Shown here: positions 9,128-16,407 of the stretch, one piece after another | Layout: each line of letters opens with the position of its first letter | Numbering within the stretch: position 1 is the first letter of the stretch | Assembly: GCA_002495535.1 (NCBI GenBank) | Contig: DAFX01000011.1 | Location: 1-24,815 of the forward strand | Source of the DNA: Euryarchaeota archaeon UBA433 | GTDB taxonomy: Archaea; Thermoplasmatota; Poseidoniia; Poseidoniales; Poseidoniaceae | Length of the DNA: 24,815 nucleotides | Reading direction: 5' to 3' | Translations under genes and position numbers: made by a program | The notes under the pieces: model-generated | What the model was told of the DNA's origin: nothing | Database searches by the model: none | What the model saw: the letters and a program-made list of their open reading frames with translations, nothing else

Positions 9128-9562
9128 TCACCAGTCAGACGTGAATGCGTTTGGATTGACCACTTTCTCCGATTCACGGGTCCAAATGGTTCCAATTGGA
9201 CTGAGGGCATTGCTGCCGCCATAGATGTCTGCGTATGGATCGATTTCTTCGGGTTCGAGGTTTCGTTGCATGTAGGCTTCGACGCGTTCTCGAAGGTCTG
9301 GCTTAAATTTCCAGTAGTGAATCCTCCATTCTCGTCCGTCCCAGAGTGTGGTTTCTTCGGATTCAGTGGTCAAAAGATCGTAATCTTGGAACATGTAAAA
9401 CAAGTTTCGATCGGTTGGTTCAAGGGCGTTATCGATGATGCGGTTGTAGAAACCAAAGAACCCCAATGCGTGTTCTGCCATTCCCTGTGCAACCTCCGCG
9501 TCCATTTCCAAATCGATGTGCTGTTGAATCGCCTTCGTTAGTTCTGCAAGTGTCATTGTCAT
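9128..9562 (-). CDS. Small acidic protein of unknown function
   Basis: A 144-residue soluble protein, acidic and rich in aromatic residues. Its N-terminal half is helical (LAELTKAIQQHIDLEMDAEV). The middle holds FGFYNRIIDN and RNLFYMFQDYDLL, and a WDGREWRIHYWKF block precedes a polar tail. I do not recognise a firm family; an archaeal DUF6015-like protein is a possibility from memory only. The start at 9562 is chosen because GAGGTGA (9567-9573 on the minus strand) sits four bases before it; the ATG at 9556 and a start at 9592 are alternatives. It is first in a minus-strand block with the M14 and M17 peptidase genes, but I see no functional link. Confidence 0.8.
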   Translation of the reverse strand: MTMTLAELTKAIQQHIDLEMDAEVAQGMAEHALGFFGFYNRIIDNALEPTDRNLFYMFQDYDLLTTESEETTLWDGREWRIHYWKFKPDLRERVEAYMQRNLEPEEIDPYADIYGGSNALSPIGTIWTRESEKVVNPNAFTSDW

Positions 9563-9619
9563 GTCATCACCTCGTCGAGGGGGAAGCCGCACCGGCGCGC
9601 AACTTCTCCCAGAGACACT

Positions 9620-9811
9620 CTATTGTATTGTCATCCGACCCATATAGACCCATCGGCCAAAATCGATGAAATCGACCTTGAGCGACTGGTTTTCATGGAC
9701 CAAAGGTAACAATTTGTCTTTGAGAGCACCCCGGTTGAAGGCGGATGAACCGCCCTTAACAATCAATACAACGGTCGAGTTGGTATAAACGACCCTCAAC
9801 AACAGCCTCAA
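9620..9811 (-). CDS. Possible small ORF, 48-63 residues
   Basis: The only ORF of note in the 270-base gap between the small acidic protein gene and the agmatinase gene. It has no ATG start: a TTG at 9811 gives 63 residues. A TTG at 9766 gives 48 residues and lies about 21 bases after a TTTATA on the same strand (9789-9784), as expected for a leaderless archaeal transcript. The product has ordinary composition (KGGSSAFNRGALKDKLL, FIDFGRWVYMG) and no known motif. It could equally be chance, since the same TATA reads well for the agmatinase gene on the other strand. Confidence 0.22.
   Translation of the reverse strand: MRLLLRVVYTNSTVVLIVKGGSSAFNRGALKDKLLPLVHENQSLKVDFIDFGRWVYMGRMTIQ
9784..9789 (+). 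promoter_or_regulatory. TATA-like box for the polyamine operon
   Basis: TATAAA about 50 bases before the GTG start of the agmatinase gene. Transcription would begin about 25 bases downstream, near 9812, leaving a leader of about 24 bases. Read on the other strand the same bases give TTTATA, so the site could serve both directions. Confidence 0.4.
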
Positions 9812-9835
9812 GAAGACTGCACCTAAGCCCGTGGT

Positions 9836-10855
9836 GTGAGCGACCTCTTTGTCGAAGGAAATTTCCTCGGGCTGCCGTCAAACGGCGACGCCGTAGACAT
9901 CGTGGTGCTCCCGCTGCCATACGAATTGACCACTTCGTATGGACAAGGCACGGGCGAGGGCCCTGCTGCTTGCATAGCCGCAAGTGGCCAAGTTGAACTT
10001 TACGATGCTGATCTCGACCAAGACCTCCCAGCCACCTCCTCGATCCTCACCGCAGAGGCCTGGGAAGGAAAGGGAGCAACCCTCCTCGAACAACTCGATG
10101 AACTTGGCACCCACCTTTCCGCTTGGTGCACGGGTGATGTGTTTCCTCTTGCTCTTGGTGGCGAGCATGGTATTCTTCCTCCAATGATTTGGGCGTTGAA
10201 GCATCATCCAACATTGGATGGTGACCTTTCCAAACTCACGATCGTACAAATCGATGCTCATGCAGATCTCAGAAGCGAACTCGACGGAGAAGCATTTTCA
10301 CACGCTTGCGCAGCAGGCCGCTCCCTTGACATGGGCGTGGGCAAACTCATGCAGGCCGGGATCAGAGCTTACAGCAAGGAAGAGGCGGAATGGATCGGAA
10401 GTGACAAGCGAATCACGACGTATTTTGCCAGAGAGACTCAGAACTCTCAGACTGGAACTGAAGCATGGAAACAATGGTTGGCGGAAATCAATGCGGTCAA
10501 AGGACCCGTGCATTTGACCATCGACATCGACGGTTTGGATGGAAGTTTGGTGCCTGCAACAGGCACACCTGTGCCCGGAGGGCTTTCTTTCTGGCAAGTG
10601 ATCGAAACGATTCAAGCCGTGTTCGGCGCACCTGATGCGACGGTGATCAGCGCTGACGTGAACGAAATCGCAAGCCATGAACATTCGCCCTTGACTGAGT
10701 TCACCGCAGCCATGTTGGCCACCAAAACCATCGCCTCTCATCTCAAAGCGCGAAAAGAAGGTCGCTGGTCACCAACCGCAGAACCACTTGGGACCAAACG
10801 TGTGAGCATACCCTGCACATATTTCACCCAGCATGGCAACCAAAGCGCACAATAA
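9836..10855 (+). CDS. speB: Agmatinase / arginase-family ureohydrolase
   Basis: A 339-residue protein of the manganese ureohydrolase family. Metal-site motifs are in order: GGEHG with H111, DAHADLR with D140, H142 and D144, and DIDGLDGSLVPATGTPVPGG with D230 and D232. Agmatinase hydrolyses agmatine to putrescine and urea, the archaeal route to polyamines; arginase or another guanidino-substrate enzyme remains possible. The family's usual LDP reads LDG here. The start is GTG at 9836, the only good start near the beginning of the homologous region. The next two genes encode AdoMet decarboxylase and deoxyhypusine synthase, which strongly supports the polyamine role. Confidence 0.9.
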   Translation: MSDLFVEGNFLGLPSNGDAVDIVVLPLPYELTTSYGQGTGEGPAACIAASGQVELYDADLDQDLPATSSILTAEAWEGKGATLLEQLDELGTHLSAWCTGDVFPLALGGEHGILPPMIWALKHHPTLDGDLSKLTIVQIDAHADLRSELDGEAFSHACAAGRSLDMGVGKLMQAGIRAYSKEEAEWIGSDKRITTYFARETQNSQTGTEAWKQWLAEINAVKGPVHLTIDIDGLDGSLVPATGTPVPGGLSFWQVIETIQAVFGAPDATVISADVNEIASHEHSPLTEFTAAMLATKTIASHLKARKEGRWSPTAEPLGTKRVSIPCTYFTQHGNQSAQ

Positions 10856-10888
10856 ATTGAACACTGAACGACTGGGCCACGCAACTGA

Positions 10889-10893
10889 GGAGG
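10889..10893 (+). promoter_or_regulatory. Ribosome binding site of speH
   Basis: GGAGG, within GAGGAGGG, seven bases before the ATG at 10901. This is the strongest ribosome binding site in the operon and fixes the start of the short proenzyme. Confidence 0.6.
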
Positions 10894-10900
10894 GAATGAG

Positions 10901-11290
10901 ATGACTGGGAGTTCTGCGCACGGCAAGCATGTGTTCCTTGATTTCACTGGCTATGAAGCCCAGGTGGAAGATGATGGGCAATGGATGCTTGACTTGCTTG
11001 AACGGGCTGTTGAGCAAAGCGATGCTCGCAACGTCCACGCCCATGTCGCCCAGTTTGATGGAACGGTTTCTCCGGTTGGCTTTGCTGCCGTTGTGTTGCT
11101 TGATGAGAGCCATGTGAGTGCGCATTGCTACTCGGAAAAAGGCTGGCTTGCGATCGATTGTTTCACCTGTGGCGGGAGCGACCCGTCCATTATCGCAGAC
11201 TTTATTCAAAGGGAACTCGAAGCGAAAATGCCGAATTTATCCCTGAAACAACGGGTCACCAAAGATCGATTTTTGCACGGAGAAGTTTGA
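10901..11290 (+). CDS. speH: S-adenosylmethionine decarboxylase proenzyme, class 1B
   Basis: A 129-residue proenzyme of normal size for the prokaryotic class that self-cleaves to make a pyruvoyl cofactor. Around the cleavage site it reads DESHVSAHCYSEKGW, with S70 as the pyruvate-forming serine, H75 as the processing histidine and C90 in the CFTCGG segment as the catalytic acid. These three align with Ser63, His68 and Cys83 of the Thermotoga enzyme at a constant offset of seven. The enzyme makes decarboxylated AdoMet, the aminopropyl donor for spermidine. It follows the agmatinase gene by 45 bases and precedes the deoxyhypusine synthase gene by a single base. No spermidine synthase gene lies in the window. 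Confidence 0.95.
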   Translation: MTGSSAHGKHVFLDFTGYEAQVEDDGQWMLDLLERAVEQSDARNVHAHVAQFDGTVSPVGFAAVVLLDESHVSAHCYSEKGWLAIDCFTCGGSDPSIIADFIQRELEAKMPNLSLKQRVTKDRFLHGEV

Positions 11291-11291
11291 G

Positions 11292-12248
11292 ATGTCCATC
11301 CGTAGTTTCATCGAGGAACATTATCGACACTTCAACGCAGGTGCATTGGCAGATGCAGCTCGCTCACTGCAAGCGTTTCTCAACGACGGAGGACGTCTTT
11401 TTGTCACGCTTGCTGGCGCCATGAGCACTGCAGAACTTGGACGAAGTTTGGCACCAATGATCCGCGCAGGACACATCGCAGGGATTTCATGCACGGGTGC
11501 GAACCTCGAGGAAGATCTCTTCAACCTCGTCGCTCACTCTTCTTACGAGCGAATTGAAGACTGGCGTAGTTTATCCCCTGAGGACGATGCTGCACTGTTG
11601 GAACGCGGTTTAAATCGTGTGACTGACACCTGTATCCCCGAAGAAGAAGCGTTTCGCAAAGTCGAGCACCACCTGTTGGAGCGATGGCAGATTGCAAGTC
11701 AATCAGGTCAATCCCATTCACCGCATCATTACTTCTATGACCTGCTTCAGTCGGGCGTTCTCGAATCAGAATTTGAGGCCGACCCGGATGCATCATGGTT
11801 GCTTGCGGCAGCACGGTGTGAGCTTCCATTGTTTGTGCCAGGTTGGGAAGACTCGACGATGGGCAACATCTTCGCGGCCCGTTGCATCGAACAAAAGGTG
11901 GACATCTCCTGCATCACATCCGGCATTGATTACATGGTCAAACTTGCAGATTGGTACGAACAATCCTCTACGCCCCTGGCGTTCCTCCAAATCGGAGGAG
12001 GTATTGCCGGCGACTTCCCAATTTGCGTCGTCCCAATGCTCAATCAAGACCTCGAACGAGAAACGCCACTTTGGTCCTGGTTTGCTCAAATCAGTGAATC
12101 CTCGCCCTCGTATGGAGGCTATTCCGGCGCACCACCAAACGAGAAGATCACCTGGGGTAAAATCGCCCCTGAGACACCTAAATTCGTGATTGAAAGTGAC
12201 GCTAGCATCGTGGCGCCGTTATTGTTTGCTTACGTGTTGGATGCCTGA
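11292..12248 (+). CDS. dys: Deoxyhypusine synthase
   Basis: A 318-residue protein of the deoxyhypusine synthase family, which transfers the 4-aminobutyl group of spermidine to a lysine of translation factor aIF5A with NAD. Recognisable parts are TLAGAMSTAELGRSLAPMI near the N-terminus, the glycine-rich LQIGGGIAGDFP, the late SYGGYSGAPPNEKITWGKI and the C-terminal ESDASIVAPLL. The essential lysine (human Lys329, in the WGK string) is K290. A related possibility is a deoxyhypusine synthase-like enzyme making homospermidine, but the AdoMet decarboxylase next door fits spermidine use. The aIF5A gene is not in the window. One base separates it from speH, so the two are surely co-transcribed. Confidence 0.92.
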   Translation: MSIRSFIEEHYRHFNAGALADAARSLQAFLNDGGRLFVTLAGAMSTAELGRSLAPMIRAGHIAGISCTGANLEEDLFNLVAHSSYERIEDWRSLSPEDDAALLERGLNRVTDTCIPEEEAFRKVEHHLLERWQIASQSGQSHSPHHYFYDLLQSGVLESEFEADPDASWLLAAARCELPLFVPGWEDSTMGNIFAARCIEQKVDISCITSGIDYMVKLADWYEQSSTPLAFLQIGGGIAGDFPICVVPMLNQDLERETPLWSWFAQISESSPSYGGYSGAPPNEKITWGKIAPETPKFVIESDASIVAPLLFAYVLDA

Positions 12249-12302
12249 ATGTTGATGCGAACCGCCACAAGTGTTGAAAAGGAGTGCACTCCATCTAAAA
12301 TC

Positions 12303-15300
12303 ATGAATCTCGAGCCGCGAACGCTTGCCTTTGCACTCTGCTTTGTGCTCGTATTCCCATTGATTGCATCGGTACAAGCCGATGGACAACCAACCCCTCC
12401 AAACATCACCACCGCGTGGATTGATGATGGTAATGGAGGCGTACTTCATGCTTACAAGGTCACGTTCGCCGATGAGGATGCATACGAGATGAGCGTGGAA
12501 TTGAACCATGTAAGAGGTGATCAAACTCTTGAGTATGAAACCTTCACAACATGGAGCATTGAAGAACAAAAGCGAACGGCACTCATTGAATTCAACACCT
12601 CGCTCCAATGGGCCGATGAGGTTGAATTGAACATCGATGTGACCGGTTGGAAGGGTGTCGCCCTGGAGGAGATGGTGAGCGCCTCGCGCACCCTCACAGT
12701 TGGAACATGGAATCAACCGATGGCAGACCATGAGGTGATGACAACCACCACGTGGGACCTCAATCAAACCTATCAAGATGAAAACGGAACCCAGAGTTTT
12801 GTTCTCTCATTCACAGGCCAAGGATGGCAGGAAAGGGTTGGACTTGTGCTCAATTCGTGGGAACTAGGCAATGGTAGCTTGATTTCGACCGAAATCACCA
12901 ATGAGAGCGAAACCAACCTCAACCTTGTTCTTGAAACCATTTGGAAAAATGAAACCGTGGAAAGTGGGACACTGCGCTCACAAGTGTTTGATGCCCGGGG
13001 CACGGGCACCTTGCTCATCATGACCGACGACGGGGAAGCTACAACGGTGATTATGGCCAATGTATCAGATGGACAATTCAATCGAACAATGATTGACGGG
13101 TCGGTTTCGGAGCGGGTCAACCTCGAAGCAACTGGGGGGTTGAACATCACGTCTGATGATGAAGATGGCATGTTATCCATCGATGGCGAAATCAGTGTGC
13201 TCTACTTCGAAACTTGGGATGATAATGGAGTTCGAAGGTTGGATCATACTCAGTTCGAAGCCCTCGCATCGATGGTGCTCGAGAGCGAGGACTCTCGAAT
13301 CGATCTTGACCTTGATGGCTTGACAACAATGGAACGCTGGGAAGATGGTGTGCGAGTTGAACACAAGGAAGAATTGGTCGGCAAAGGCACCTTCGGCTTT
13401 GGAGAAAGTGAAGAAAATTCAAGCATTCAAATCAACGGTACTATCTTGGATTTCCACACGTTGGTCGAAGATGGTATCACGCTCACCGATGATATTCACG
13501 TTGACGGCATCATCACCGGCGACGCTCAAGGTAGCTTCGGGATTGTTCGCACGATTGAAGAAACTGGCAACCAAGCCAATGCAACTGGCCAAGTGTTCCT
13601 TGTCAATGTCATTCACGAGGAATCGTGGTTCAACCTCACCGGAATCAACGGAGGGAATTTCTTCCAAGGTGAAGGCATCGGAGCAAACCACAACGAAACA
13701 TGGAATTACCAAGTGGTTCAATCCGATTGGGAAAACCGTACGGTACGTCTAATTTGGGAAGAAACTGGCGCTGATCCATCAAGTGGCGATGAGAAACCGG
13801 AACGAAGCCCTATTCAGAGAAATGCTACTCAACCAGAAGCCCAAGAGATTCTTGGCAACATTAGCATTGTCCGAGAGACCGGCTTGATGCCCATCCCGAT
13901 GGTGGCTCACGATGTGGTCCATCTCACTGGAGAAAACGGTTTGGAATTGACCGTTGAAGCGTTCGCAACCGGCATCGACCCTCGAGATGGATTCAACCTC
14001 TCGGTCGTTCATTGGTCGGGCACCTACGGTGATTCAGGAGGGGTGGCAAACGGGTCGATTGTTGATGAAGGGCCTTTGATGGGGCTTGTTTCAAGCGTTG
14101 TACGGGCCATGGAATTGCCCTTTGGAGATAATGAAACGGCCATGCTAAGCGAGTCACAGGTGGTCGAACGCATTCTTGCTCCATCGATCATCACCGCTGA
14201 AAACAACTCTGCACCGGTTCTGGTCGAACTTGGCCTTGTTGAAGGCATTGCCATCGGTGAAGGAGGGAGCACCGCTACCCTTGTGGCACACGTGGTCGAT
14301 GCAGAATACAACATCGAAACGGTGACCGTTGACCTTACGCCTTTGGGCGGTGAAGTGGTCACACTCAACGACCGCGGCCTCAATGGGGATGCGGCAATTG
14401 GTGATGACCGCTACACAACTCAACACGTAGTGAAAGGCCTGCAAATCGGCAACGTCACGCTCAATGTCACGGCAATCGACTGGTTTGGTTCCCAGATGGA
14501 GGGGCAAGGGACGGTCGAGGTGGTCAATCAAGGACCTCGATTGACATCTGTCGATATGATTCCTGACCGTGGTCCAAGAGGGGTGACGGTGATCATCAAC
14601 GCTCAGGCTTACGACGGCCACGGTGTTGATTCGGTTGAAATTGACATGCGCGACCAAGGTGGAAACTTGGTTGAGTTGACAAACACAAACGGGGTTTGGG
14701 CCGGTAATTTCTCCATTCCAGCTACGATTGCGCCCGGCGAGCACGATTTACAATTTATTCTCACGGACAGCCTAGGTAAAAAGAGCACTGTGAATGCGTG
14801 GCATGGGTTTGCTGCCAATGATTCTCATGAGGCACTCTACGGTGAACATTACATTCCAGATGACGTCATGAATCCGGTAACAATCTTGGTCTACAACACC
14901 CCTCCTTCGATTTTACCTCCCGGAACGCTCTCGCTCAACAAGGGGGACGAAGCCTCCGTAGAGTTGCTCGAGATCGAGATCTACGATGCCGATGGGGTCA
15001 CGGTGGCTCAGGCCAACCTTGGTGTGTTCACGCCTCTTGGCACCAGAACCACTTGGGTTGCCATGAACGACGAGGGGCGAGATGGTGACAGAATTGCAGG
15101 CGATGGCATCTTCACGGCAGAAATGAGCGTGCGCCCGAGCATTCCCTTAGGTACCCACGAAATCCTCATCCAAGCAGCGGATTCATACGGCGAGACAACC
15201 GGTTTTGTATCAATCGCAGTGAGTCTTTCTGAATCTGATTCACCACTCATCAAAGGCAATGATTTCCTCTCAACCGGAGTGCTGGTTGGTATTTTGGCTT

Positions 15301-15392
15301 TGTTCGCAGTGGTGGTAGTGGCTATTGTGATCGTATCGATTCGCAACGGGCCTAAGCGAAAAGATGGCGAAGATATGTTCGGCTTGCAGTGA
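12303..15392 (+). CDS. Large secreted, membrane-anchored surface protein with Ig-like modules
   Basis: A 1029-residue protein. The ATG at 12303 is preferred because it gives a clean signal peptide (LAFALCFVLVFPLIASVQA); an ATG at 12249 would put 18 polar residues before it. The long N-terminal part (about 30-650) is beta-rich, without cysteines, and full of N-glycosylation sequons (NES, NET, NVS, NIT, NGT, NAT, NLT). I do not recognise its family. Near 690 and 920 two modules carry the LNDRGLNGDAAIGDDRYT and MNDEGRDGDRIAGDGIFT strings, a calcium-loop-like motif common in extracellular Ig-like domains, with a third Ig-like module between them. One membrane helix (about 991-1013) and a short basic tail close the protein. 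Likely an S-layer or adhesion-type protein. Confidence 0.88.
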   Translation: MNLEPRTLAFALCFVLVFPLIASVQADGQPTPPNITTAWIDDGNGGVLHAYKVTFADEDAYEMSVELNHVRGDQTLEYETFTTWSIEEQKRTALIEFNTSLQWADEVELNIDVTGWKGVALEEMVSASRTLTVGTWNQPMADHEVMTTTTWDLNQTYQDENGTQSFVLSFTGQGWQERVGLVLNSWELGNGSLISTEITNESETNLNLVLETIWKNETVESGTLRSQVFDARGTGTLLIMTDDGEATTVIMANVSDGQFNRTMIDGSVSERVNLEATGGLNITSDDEDGMLSIDGEISVLYFETWDDNGVRRLDHTQFEALASMVLESEDSRIDLDLDGLTTMERWEDGVRVEHKEELVGKGTFGFGESEENSSIQINGTILDFHTLVEDGITLTDDIHVDGIITGDAQGSFGIVRTIEETGNQANATGQVFLVNVIHEESWFNLTGINGGNFFQGEGIGANHNETWNYQVVQSDWENRTVRLIWEETGADPSSGDEKPERSPIQRNATQPEAQEILGNISIVRETGLMPIPMVAHDVVHLTGENGLELTVEAFATGIDPRDGFNLSVVHWSGTYGDSGGVANGSIVDEGPLMGLVSSVVRAMELPFGDNETAMLSESQVVERILAPSIITAENNSAPVLVELGLVEGIAIGEGGSTATLVAHVVDAEYNIETVTVDLTPLGGEVVTLNDRGLNGDAAIGDDRYTTQHVVKGLQIGNVTLNVTAIDWFGSQMEGQGTVEVVNQGPRLTSVDMIPDRGPRGVTVIINAQAYDGHGVDSVEIDMRDQGGNLVELTNTNGVWAGNFSIPATIAPGEHDLQFILTDSLGKKSTVNAWHGFAANDSHEALYGEHYIPDDVMNPVTILVYNTPPSILPPGTLSLNKGDEASVELLEIEIYDADGVTVAQANLGVFTPLGTRTTWVAMNDEGRDGDRIAGDGIFTAEMSVRPSIPLGTHEILIQAADSYGETTGFVSIAVSLSESDSPLIKGNDFLSTGVLVGILALFAVVVVAIVIVSIRNGPKRKDGEDMFGLQ

Positions 15393-15415
15393 GCATCCTT
15401 AACCGCCGATAACCG

Positions 15416-15421
15416 TTTATA
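15416..15421 (+). promoter_or_regulatory. TATA box of tRNA-Gly(GCC)
   Basis: TTTATA with its centre about 30 bases before the first base of the tRNA, the standard archaeal distance. It lies in the short gap after the surface-protein stop codon. Confidence 0.65.
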
Positions 15422-15448
15422 CCCCCGCTCGGTGGAACGAATACCTCT

Positions 15449-15523
15449 GCGAGCGTAGTGTAGCGGTTATCACCGAGCGTTGCCAACGCTTGAACCCGGG
15501 TTCAAATCCCGGCGCTCGCACCA
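15449..15523 (+). tRNA. tRNA-Gly(GCC), CCA encoded
   Basis: Acceptor stem GCGAGCG/CGCTCGC is at 15449-15455 and 15513-15519. The D arm is GTGT-AGCGGTTA-TCAC. The anticodon stem GAGCG/CGCTT has loop TTGCCAA, giving anticodon GCC at 15482-15484. The T arm is CCGGG-TTCAAAT-CCCGG. The discriminator A15520 is followed by CCA at 15521-15523, unlike the tRNA-Gly(TCC) gene in this window. It has no intron. It would read GGC and GGT codons. Confidence 0.94.
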
Positions 15524-15555
15524 AAACGATTAGAAAACGCCATACTCCGAGGCTC

Positions 15556-15560
15556 TTTTT
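15556..15560 (+). terminator. Possible oligo-T terminator after tRNA-Gly(GCC)
   Basis: Five T residues on the plus strand 33 bases beyond the tRNA CCA, just before the convergent arsenate reductase gene. Archaeal RNA polymerase stops at such T tracts; with only five this is a weak call. Confidence 0.35.
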
Positions 15561-15916
15561 CACAACAAATTCAAGCGTCGTTGAATCTCATCAGCCGTTG
15601 CTTCATACTGTGAAAGGGGGCCTCCAACCGGGTCATCAAGTCCCCAATCTTGATCGATTTTCATCGCAGGGCATTCCACGCCACAGCCCATGGAAATAAC
15701 GTAATCATACCCATCTGCAGTGAACAAGTCGACGCTCTTGGGGTGCATACCCTCGGTGGAAATACCACGGGCTTCCAACACTTTGACAGCATTGACGGCA
15801 ATAGATGAAGCCGGCGTGGTACCTGCAGAATCCGCCTCGTAGCCCATAGCTCTAGCAAGGCCTTCAGCCATTTGAGATCGACAAGAGTTGCCCACGCACA
15901 CGAACAAGAGACGCAT
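15560..15916 (-). CDS. arsC: ArsC-like arsenate reductase / low-molecular-weight phosphatase family
   Basis: A 118-residue protein. The N-terminal loop FVCVGNSCRSQMAEG has the CX5R active site (C7 to R13) of low-molecular-weight tyrosine phosphatases. MGCGVECP supplies C78 and C82, and LDDPVG the conserved Asp-Pro. Three such cysteines are what thioredoxin-coupled arsenate reductases use, so reduction of arsenate to arsenite is the best call; a plain protein phosphatase would not need the later pair. The start is the ATG at 15916; the ORF could extend to 15934. No arsenite pump or ArsR is nearby, so it is a stand-alone gene. Confidence 0.87.
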   Translation of the reverse strand: MRLLFVCVGNSCRSQMAEGLARAMGYEADSAGTTPASSIAVNAVKVLEARGISTEGMHPKSVDLFTADGYDYVISMGCGVECPAMKIDQDWGLDDPVGGPLSQYEATADEIQRRLNLL

Positions 15917-15986
15917 AGTGTCCCTACACATCAAGGGGTATTAAGCCCACCTCCATAGATGCGATAAGAGCGTTCTCAAACCAGCA

Positions 15987-16358
15987 ATGGTTGGGGACCA
16001 CATGGCCGGGCAAACCAGCGTCACCAAGGGGGCCGTCCTGGCAGGCTTTGTCTACATTGCAGCGTTCGTAGGTCACATCTTCGCGGCGGCCAACGGGCAT
16101 GATGTTCTCTTTCGAAGCATTGCGATTTTTCTCACCATGATGACCTTGTGCATGGGGCCGGTCGTAGCATGGCTTGCTGGAGGGAACGATGGTGAGCTGA
16201 AGGGATTGGCATTCAATGTTGGATTTGCTGTGAGTCTTCCTTTGAGCCTCGGCTTGGCCTACGCCTATGCCGATCAAACATTCAACGTGGTCCTTTCAGG
16301 CGTCTTCCTAGCGATCACTTTTACGGTTCATTTGATAGTAAATCAGTGGAACAAATGA
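15987..16358 (+). CDS. Small four-helix membrane protein, unknown function
   Basis: A 123-residue hydrophobic protein with four predicted membrane helices (about 16-36, 44-66, 74-93 and 98-119) and short loops. No family motif is recognised. The start could also be the ATG at 16002. It is transcribed away from the arsC-like gene and ends four bases before the longest form of the Mrp-like gene, so it may share a transcript with it. An overlapping minus-strand ORF in the same place has shadow-like composition, and the clean hydrophobic periodicity favours this strand. Confidence 0.7.
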   Translation: MVGDHMAGQTSVTKGAVLAGFVYIAAFVGHIFAAANGHDVLFRSIAIFLTMMTLCMGPVVAWLAGGNDGELKGLAFNVGFAVSLPLSLGLAYAYADQTFNVVLSGVFLAITFTVHLIVNQWNK

Positions 16359-16407
16359 TTCAATGAATGAAAGGTGGATTGAAGTAGGCCCTTTCAGTCC
16401 TAAGGCC

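Noticed and set aside
15924..16277. A 117-codon minus-strand ORF opposite the small membrane protein
   Set aside because: Composition is shadow-like, whereas the plus strand encodes four regular membrane helices. The two cannot both be likely.
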